Assembly (NCBI GenBank): GCA_031255985.1
Contig: JAIRRL010000002.1
Coordinates: 1-16,543 of the forward strand
Direction: 5' to 3'
Source of the DNA: Gracilibacteraceae bacterium
Lineage (GTDB): Bacteria > Bacillota > Desulfitobacteriia > Desulfitobacteriales > Syntrophobotulaceae
DNA length: 16,543 nt
Shown: one piece after another, positions 12,174 to 16,543 of the stretch
How positions within the stretch are numbered: position 1 is the stretch's first letter
Layout: the number at the start of each line of letters is the position of its first letter
Program-made: the position numbers and the translations under genes
Notes under the pieces: model-generated
The model's database searches: none
What the model was told of the DNA's origin: nothing
What the model saw: only the letters and a program-made list of their open reading frames with translations

Positions 12174-13874
12174 ATGAGAAATATGAAAATTGCGCCCAGG
12201 TTGATAGTCGCTTTTTCTCTGATCGCTCTAATGGGACTTGTTGTGGGGATTTTTGGCATCATAGGCATGACCAGACTAAACGGTGAAATAAATTCCCTGT
12301 ACAAAGATGATTTGCAGGTCATGGACTCTATCGCTCTCACGCGGGCCAATTACCAGATGCTGCGCGCCGAAGTCTACCGGTCCGCCTATCTTTACTACGA
12401 TGCGAGTACAATTGAGGCAAATATCACAAATATGCAGTCGATTGCGAACGACGTTGAACAAAGCGGGAGTAGCTGGTACGCGAATGTCGAGGCCGGCGAC
12501 GGCGATACGGAGGACGTGGATACTTACAACGCCACCTGGATGCTTTACAAAGAGCGTCTGCCGGATTACTACGCCGCCCTGCGCGCGCAAAACAGCGATC
12601 TCATTTTTTCGACGCTTACGGATATGAAAGGCTTGGTGGATACGCTGGTGGCGACCGGCAGAGAAGCTAACGACACCCTCAGAGAAAACGCCGCCGCGAA
12701 AAACGAACAGACGACTGATATGACCCAGACGCTGCTGCTGATTCAGTGCGTCATTGTCGTGCTGGGGCTGGTCGTAGCTCTGGTCTTGGCCATTTATATC
12801 GCCCGCATCATCGGCAAGCCGCTGAGGTTGATGCTGGGTTTCCTGCAGCAGGTGGGGGAAACCGGCAACCTGGAGTTTTCAGAGGAAGAATGGCGCAATA
12901 TGCGGACGGCGATGGTATTCAAGGACGAGATCGGCATGTCGATTTCGGCTTTTGTCAAAATGCTTGAACAGTTTGTTTATTACGGCAAGTGCCTTACCAC
13001 GGTAGCTTCGCGTGATATGACCGTCAAAGTCAATCTTTTGAGTGAGAAAGACACGTGCGGCAATTCCCTCAAGCAAATGCTGGACAATCTGAACGAAAGT
13101 TTCGGCGAAGTCAACATATCCGCTTCGCAAGTAGCCTCCGGCGCGGAACAGGTGGCGCAGGCATCCCAGAATCTGGCAATAGGCGCCAGCGAACAGGCGG
13201 CGACTATCGAGGAGTTTTCCGCTACCGTGACCGAAATCCAGACCATGGCGGATGAAAACACCAAAACTTCGACAGTCACATTGGATGATGTGCGCGAGGC
13301 GGGCCGCCTGATGGACGAGTGTACGACCGAAATGGATAATATGCTCAACGCCATGCAGGATATCGACGAAAAATCACAAAGTATTTCCCGCGTGATCAAG
13401 GTGATCGACGATATCGCTTTCCAGACTAATATTCTGGCGCTGAACGCCGCGGTGGAGGCGGCCAGGGCCGGTCAGCACGGCAAAGGGTTTGCGGTGGTGG
13501 CGGATGAAGTCCGCAGCCTGGCTTCCAAATCAGCCGACGCGGCCAAGGAAACGGCGGCTTTGATTGAGAGCAGTTCCCAGAGCGTGGAGATGGGCAATAA
13601 TATTGTGGAAAAAGTAAACGGCAGCTTGCGGGCGGTCGGAGATATTTCCGTCAAAAACGCCACGTCCATCGAAACGCTGTATAATTCTTCCCGCCGCCAA
13701 AGCGACGCGATGGCGGAGGTGACGGTGGCGATAACCCAGCTCTCCGGCGTCGTCCAGTCAAATTCAGCCACTTCAGAGGAAACGGCCGCTTCCGCCCAGG
13801 AGATGTCCTCCCAGGCGTCGCTGCTCAATGATATTGTCGCTCGCTTTAAACTGCGGGAATCATCGCTGGAATAG
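12174..13874 (+). CDS. Methyl-accepting chemotaxis protein
   Basis: This 566-residue receptor senses a ligand outside the membrane and controls CheA through a cytoplasmic coiled coil. Transmembrane helix 1 is about residues 10-32. An extracellular, mainly helical domain of the four-helix-bundle type spans about 33-185, and transmembrane helix 2 about 186-212. A HAMP-like linker (about 213-300) precedes the signalling domain. The highly conserved hairpin tip lies in IDDIAFQTNILALNAAVEAA (411-430) and RAGQHGKGFAVVADEVRSLA (431-450). There is no NWETF-like CheR/CheB pentapeptide at the end (RFKLRESSLE). The ligand is unknown. It has its own promoter, and no other chemotaxis gene is in the window. 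Confidence 0.93.
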   Translation: MRNMKIAPRLIVAFSLIALMGLVVGIFGIIGMTRLNGEINSLYKDDLQVMDSIALTRANYQMLRAEVYRSAYLYYDASTIEANITNMQSIANDVEQSGSSWYANVEAGDGDTEDVDTYNATWMLYKERLPDYYAALRAQNSDLIFSTLTDMKGLVDTLVATGREANDTLRENAAAKNEQTTDMTQTLLLIQCVIVVLGLVVALVLAIYIARIIGKPLRLMLGFLQQVGETGNLEFSEEEWRNMRTAMVFKDEIGMSISAFVKMLEQFVYYGKCLTTVASRDMTVKVNLLSEKDTCGNSLKQMLDNLNESFGEVNISASQVASGAEQVAQASQNLAIGASEQAATIEEFSATVTEIQTMADENTKTSTVTLDDVREAGRLMDECTTEMDNMLNAMQDIDEKSQSISRVIKVIDDIAFQTNILALNAAVEAARAGQHGKGFAVVADEVRSLASKSADAAKETAALIESSSQSVEMGNNIVEKVNGSLRAVGDISVKNATSIETLYNSSRRQSDAMAEVTVAITQLSGVVQSNSATSEETAASAQEMSSQASLLNDIVARFKLRESSLE

Positions 13875-13899
13875 ATTTCAGCCGGGTATATAGGCTGTT

Positions 13900-14769
13900 A
13901 TGGAAATCAAACATTTGGAGTGGTTTCTGGAAGTAGCCCGGTATCGCGGTTTCAGTAAGGCCGCCGAGATCATTCATATTTCCCAGCCTTCACTCAGCAA
14001 GGCGGTCAGGGATCTGGAAGAAGAGATCGGCAAAAAACTGTTTTACCGCTCCACCAAACAAATTCAGCTTACGGACGCCGGAGAGGCGCTTCTGCCGGAA
14101 GCGCAGCGGATTGTGGCCGCTTTCCGCAATATCCGCGCGGCGATGGAAGGACTGGAATCTTTACGGACGGGAGCGATCCACATCGGGTTGCCTCCCATCA
14201 CCGCCGTCACCGCTTTTGCGCGCGTTATCGGCGATTTTAAGGCGTTATATCCGAAAATACGGATTCATCTGCACGAATACGGTCCCAAGCGGATTGAGAG
14301 CGCTTTGACGGCGGGCCTGCTTGATCTGGGCATTTTCACGCCGGAAAATGATTCTGTTTTTGACTGGCTTTGGTTTGAAAAAGACCCGCATCGCCTGGTC
14401 ATGGCGCCGGGCCATCCGCTGGCGGCCAGCGCGGCTGTTTGTTTTCGCGATTTGCACAGGCAGCCGCTTTTGATTTATACCGCCGAATACAAACTGCATG
14501 ACGCTATCCTGGAGCGCTGCCGTCTGGCTGGGGCCACGCCGGAAATCGTTTTGGAAACCGCGCAATTGGAAATGATGAAGCAGTTTGTCCAGGCGGGTCT
14601 GGGCGTCGCGCTGCTGCCGGCCAAAATCAGCGGTCGCCTGGAAGGCTTTTTAAGTATTCCCCTGGCGGACGAGCCTCTTTATCTGGAATTGGCCCTTACC
14701 TGGCGCAAAGACCGCTATCTTTCCCACGCGACTTCTTCTTTCCTGGATTTTTTTAAGCGCCGTTTATAG
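13900..14769 (+). CDS. LysR-family transcriptional regulator
   Basis: This 289-residue protein has the LysR layout. A winged helix-turn-helix (1-60, MEIKHLEWFLEVARYRGFSK, then AAEIIHISQPSLSKAVRDLE) leads into a linker helix. A periplasmic-binding-protein-like effector domain follows (about 90-289; it opens GAIHIGLPPITAVTAFARVI and includes LGVALLPAKI). The ligand cannot be told. It starts 25 bases after the chemoreceptor. The ATG has no good ribosome site: only TAGG, which is part of a CAGCC/GGCTG hairpin (13879-13897), so expression may be low or depend on coupling. The downstream CitE-like gene on the same strand is the likeliest target. Confidence 0.94.
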   Translation: MEIKHLEWFLEVARYRGFSKAAEIIHISQPSLSKAVRDLEEEIGKKLFYRSTKQIQLTDAGEALLPEAQRIVAAFRNIRAAMEGLESLRTGAIHIGLPPITAVTAFARVIGDFKALYPKIRIHLHEYGPKRIESALTAGLLDLGIFTPENDSVFDWLWFEKDPHRLVMAPGHPLAASAAVCFRDLHRQPLLIYTAEYKLHDAILERCRLAGATPEIVLETAQLEMMKQFVQAGLGVALLPAKISGRLEGFLSIPLADEPLYLELALTWRKDRYLSHATSSFLDFFKRRL

Positions 14770-14840
14770 CCCCCCTATTTTCCCTCTTTATGCCCTCCTT
14801 CGATATGACCTATCGGCATTTGCTATTGGACTTAGGGGGG
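14770..14840 (+). repeat. Nested inverted repeat between lysR and citE-like gene
   Basis: Three arms nest symmetrically. The outer is CCCCCCTA (14770-14777) with TAGGGGGG (14833-14840), the middle ATGC (14790-14793) with GCAT (14816-14819), and the inner CGATA (14801-14805) with TATCG (14811-14815) around TGACC. It begins directly at the lysR stop. As RNA it could fold into a long stem with internal loops followed by ATTTT, so it may end lysR transcription. As DNA the inner 15 bases look like a LysR-type operator. Confidence 0.5.
14801..14815. promoter_or_regulatory. Candidate LysR-type operator
   Basis: CGATATGACCTATCG is a perfect 5-bp palindrome with a five-base centre. It is centred about 50-55 bases before the expected start of the citE-like transcript, close to the region where LysR regulators bind to activate. 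The classic T-N11-A form is only loosely met, so the assignment rests mainly on position. Confidence 0.35.
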
Positions 14841-14855
14841 ATTTTGGCTTAAAAT
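14827..14855 (+). promoter_or_regulatory. Candidate promoter of the citE-like gene
   Basis: TGGACT (14827-14832, four of six -35 matches) is followed after 17 bases by TAAAAT (14850-14855, five of six -10 matches). The spacer contains a run of six G. The weak -35 box fits a promoter that needs an activator, which would suit the adjacent LysR regulator. Confidence 0.45.
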
Positions 14856-14901
14856 GAAAATACAGGCGCTTGTTATTTGAGGAATTAAGGGGGAAAACAC
14901 T

Positions 14902-15786
14902 ATGGCAGTGATGAGATCATGCCTTTTTGTGGCCGGTAATGATCAGGCCGCTTTGGCTCAGGCCCTGAAAACCGGGGCGGATGTGAATGTACTTGATCTG
15001 GAGGATTTAGTGCCTCCCTTGGAGAAGGCCAAAGCCAGGAAAATGGTTCGGGAAAATTTGCGCCTTGCCGGCTCCGCCGGTTCCGCCGCTTGGGTGCGGG
15101 TCAACAGCTGGGAAACAGGCATGACGGATGATGATCTGCAGGCGACGGTTTTTCCGGGTTTGGACGGCATAGTTCTGACCAAGGTGAGCGGCGCGGCGGA
15201 TGTTCAGCGGCTGGCCTGGCGGTTGGAAGAACTGGAACAGGCCAACGGCGTCGCCGCCGGCAGCGTTAAAATCTGTCTGCTGATTGAGACGGCGATCGGC
15301 GCGGTTCACGCCTACGAAGCCTGCGCCGCCCACCCGCGGGTAGTGGCCGCCATATTCGGCGCCGTGGACTATACCAGGGATATGGGGGTCAAACTGACGC
15401 CGGAAGCGACGGAACAGCAATACGCCCGCGGTTTTCTGGCGGTGGCGGCCAGGGCGGCGAAAATTTTGGCGCTGGACGCCCCGTTTTTGGCTTATCAGGA
15501 GAAAGCGGCCTATGAAAAAAACATCCAAGAAGGCAAACAGCTGGGCTACAAGGGCCGCATGATCGTTCATCCCGATTTGGTGGAAGCGGCGAACCGCCTT
15601 TATGCTCCGGCGCCGGAAGAAGTCGCCTGGGCGCGGGAAATCGTCCAGGTGTTTGAGAAAGAAGGCATAGCCAAGGGGAAGGCCGCCATCGTCCATAAAG
15701 AAAAACTGGTGGACACGCCGGTGTATTTGAACGCTCAGGATATCTTGGAAAGCTGGCGGGAACTCGAAAAGAAAAAATCCGGCTGA
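14902..15786 (+). CDS. CitE-like acyl-CoA lyase (HpcH/HpaI aldolase family)
   Basis: This 294-residue TIM-barrel protein resembles the citrate lyase beta subunit. Homologues cleave or form malyl-CoA, citramalyl-CoA or related beta-hydroxyacyl-CoA. It shows RSCLFVAG (5-12), the LDLEDLVPP block (31-39), the substrate-carboxylate arginine Arg66 in WVRVNS, and likely magnesium ligands Glu129 (LLIETAIG) and Asp156 (GAVDYTRD). GYKGRMIVHPDLV lies near residues 215-227. No citD, citF or citC is nearby, so it is probably not part of a citrate lyase complex. The ATG has AGGGGG eight bases upstream. The substrate is unknown; the LysR regulator upstream suggests inducible metabolism of an organic acid. 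Confidence 0.88.
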   Translation: MAVMRSCLFVAGNDQAALAQALKTGADVNVLDLEDLVPPLEKAKARKMVRENLRLAGSAGSAAWVRVNSWETGMTDDDLQATVFPGLDGIVLTKVSGAADVQRLAWRLEELEQANGVAAGSVKICLLIETAIGAVHAYEACAAHPRVVAAIFGAVDYTRDMGVKLTPEATEQQYARGFLAVAARAAKILALDAPFLAYQEKAAYEKNIQEGKQLGYKGRMIVHPDLVEAANRLYAPAPEEVAWAREIVQVFEKEGIAKGKAAIVHKEKLVDTPVYLNAQDILESWRELEKKKSG

Positions 15787-15801
15787 GCAGCGGGTTTTAT
15801 C

Positions 15802-16374
15802 CTAGCGGCCGCGCAACCGGTCCAAAATCACGGAAGCGGCCGAACGCACCGAGAGATGGTTATACTCTCCCTCGCCCCAAAGCGGCGGCAGAATGAAATC
15901 CGCTTCGTCCGTCGTCTGGCGCGGCAGGCCCCAGCCGGTGCCGAAAAGCAGGAGATAGGCCTCGTCTGTCTCAGCCGTCAGGCGAAGACGCAGATCGGCG
16001 TAAGTAGTCAAAACCGCCCGCCCCTCTGTGCGGGCGGCGGCGGTGGCGACGGTATAAACGCGCCGCTCCGGCGCGGAAGCGCGGATTTCAGCCAATACCT
16101 GCGCCAAAGTGGCGGCAAGGCGCACGCGGGCCAGCGCTTCCCAGCGGTATGGATTGTAGGCCGCGCCGGCCCCTTCCCGCCAAAAACTCATCACTCGCCG
16201 CGTCAAATCCTGTTGAGCCGGGGCCGGATGGACGATAAAATAATTTTCCACCCCGTAAGTGGCGGCGGCGCGGGCAATATCGTGAATATCCAGGTTGGTA
16301 ACTGATGTAGCCACGATTTCCCGGTTTTTATTGTAAACCGGCGCGTGGATCAAAGCCAGATAAAGTTTAGCCAT
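15802..16374 (-). CDS. SPOUT-type RNA methyltransferase (PF09936-like)
   Basis: This 190-residue protein resembles the family of predicted SAM-dependent RNA methyltransferases usually encoded after trmD. The N-terminus LYLALIHAPVYNKNREIVAT is characteristic. LLLFGTGWGLP (141-151) and the closing YNHLSVRSAASVILDRL (171-187) look like the trefoil-knot SAM site of SPOUT enzymes. The target RNA position is not established. It starts six bases after the stop of the upstream gene and converges on the citE-like gene with a 15-base gap and no visible terminator. Confidence 0.85.
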   Translation of the reverse strand: MAKLYLALIHAPVYNKNREIVATSVTNLDIHDIARAAATYGVENYFIVHPAPAQQDLTRRVMSFWREGAGAAYNPYRWEALARVRLAATLAQVLAEIRASAPERRVYTVATAAARTEGRAVLTTYADLRLRLTAETDEAYLLLFGTGWGLPRQTTDEADFILPPLWGEGEYNHLSVRSAASVILDRLRGR

Positions 16375-16380
16375 AGTAAA

Positions 16381-16543
16381 TCATTGCGCTTCCTTTGCCG
16401 TCCGCCGCTTCCTGCGCCCGGACGGCGGGGCGGAGCGCTCCCACAGAGGACGGCAGCGGCGGATGGATTCTTCTTCCGCCGCCAATTCCTCCAGCAGGGC
16501 GTAATCACCTTCCTGCCAGACCGGCGTCGCCGCCGCCGCTTCG
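16381..16543 (-). CDS. C-terminal fragment of an upstream gene, possibly trmD
   Basis: An open frame enters from the right edge and ends at TGA (16383-16381), giving the last 53 residues. The fragment includes EGDYALLEELAAEEESIRRC and ends in a basic tail (SGRRKRRTAKEAQ). No catalytic motif is visible. The gene directly before this RNA methyltransferase is commonly trmD, and some TrmD proteins have a C-terminal extension of this general form, but similarity is too weak to be sure. The frame, composition and 6-base spacing support a real coding end. Confidence 0.6.
   Translation of the reverse strand, partial: EAAAATPVWQEGDYALLEELAAEEESIRRCRPLWERSAPPSGRRKRRTAKEAQ

Noticed and set aside
15787..15801. 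Terminator between the CitE-like gene and the convergent methyltransferase gene
   Set aside because: The 15-base gap and its flanks, including the palindrome GCGGCCGC, give no stem plus T-run on either strand.
1..16543. CRISPR array, transposon, prophage or attachment site
   Set aside because: No regularly spaced repeats, transposase or integrase motifs, or flanking direct repeats were seen.

Overview
This 16.5 kb window is a housekeeping stretch of a bacterial chromosome, very probably from a low-GC-lineage (Firmicutes-type) anaerobe with fairly high GC. A gram-negative-type firmicute (Negativicutes-like) is my best guess. The support is the ylxM-ffh-rpsP-khpA cluster, an L10-leader attenuator, strong AGGAGGTGA-type ribosome binding sites, a short proton-type AtpE and a PF09936-type RNA methyltransferase. 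The species cannot be named from the sequence alone.

Region 1 (1-5841, plus strand) is an F-type ATP synthase operon in canonical order: atpB (3' end only), atpE, atpF, atpH, atpA, atpG, atpD, atpC. Genes are tightly packed and atpF/atpH overlap. A perfect GC hairpin directly follows the atpG stop codon. Membrane genes (B, E, F) and catalytic genes (H, A, G, D, C) together encode one F1Fo enzyme. AtpE has serines in place of two glycines of the usual helix-1 glycine motif.

Region 2 (5849-8345, minus strand) is ylxM-ffh-rpsP-khpA, driven by a near-consensus sigma-A promoter. It converges on the ATP synthase operon across a shared 16-bp hairpin. In many relatives rimM and trmD follow khpA; here the transcript stops after khpA.

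Region 3 (8462-12071, plus strand) is rpmG-secE-nusG-rplK-rplA-rplJ-rplL. It carries a likely L1 autoregulatory hairpin before rplA, a weak terminator after rplA and an L10-leader attenuator before rplJ. It ends in a strong intrinsic terminator after rplL, and the rpoB gene usually found next is absent.

Region 4 (12082-15786, plus strand) is an accessory segment. It holds a methyl-accepting chemotaxis protein with its own promoter, a LysR-family regulator, and a stand-alone CitE-like lyase. A palindrome and nested inverted repeat lie between the regulator and the lyase.

Region 5 (15802-16543, minus strand) is a SPOUT-type RNA methyltransferase preceded by the 3' end of an upstream gene that could be trmD. 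If so, the classic rpsP/trmD cluster has been split, with its trmD-side half upstream of the ylxM half on the same strand.

I saw no CRISPR array, transposase, integrase, tRNA or rRNA. I do not see a clearly new system. The least ordinary parts are the LysR-CitE intergenic structure, the AtpE helix-1 substitutions, the intra-operon hairpins and the rearranged gene order.
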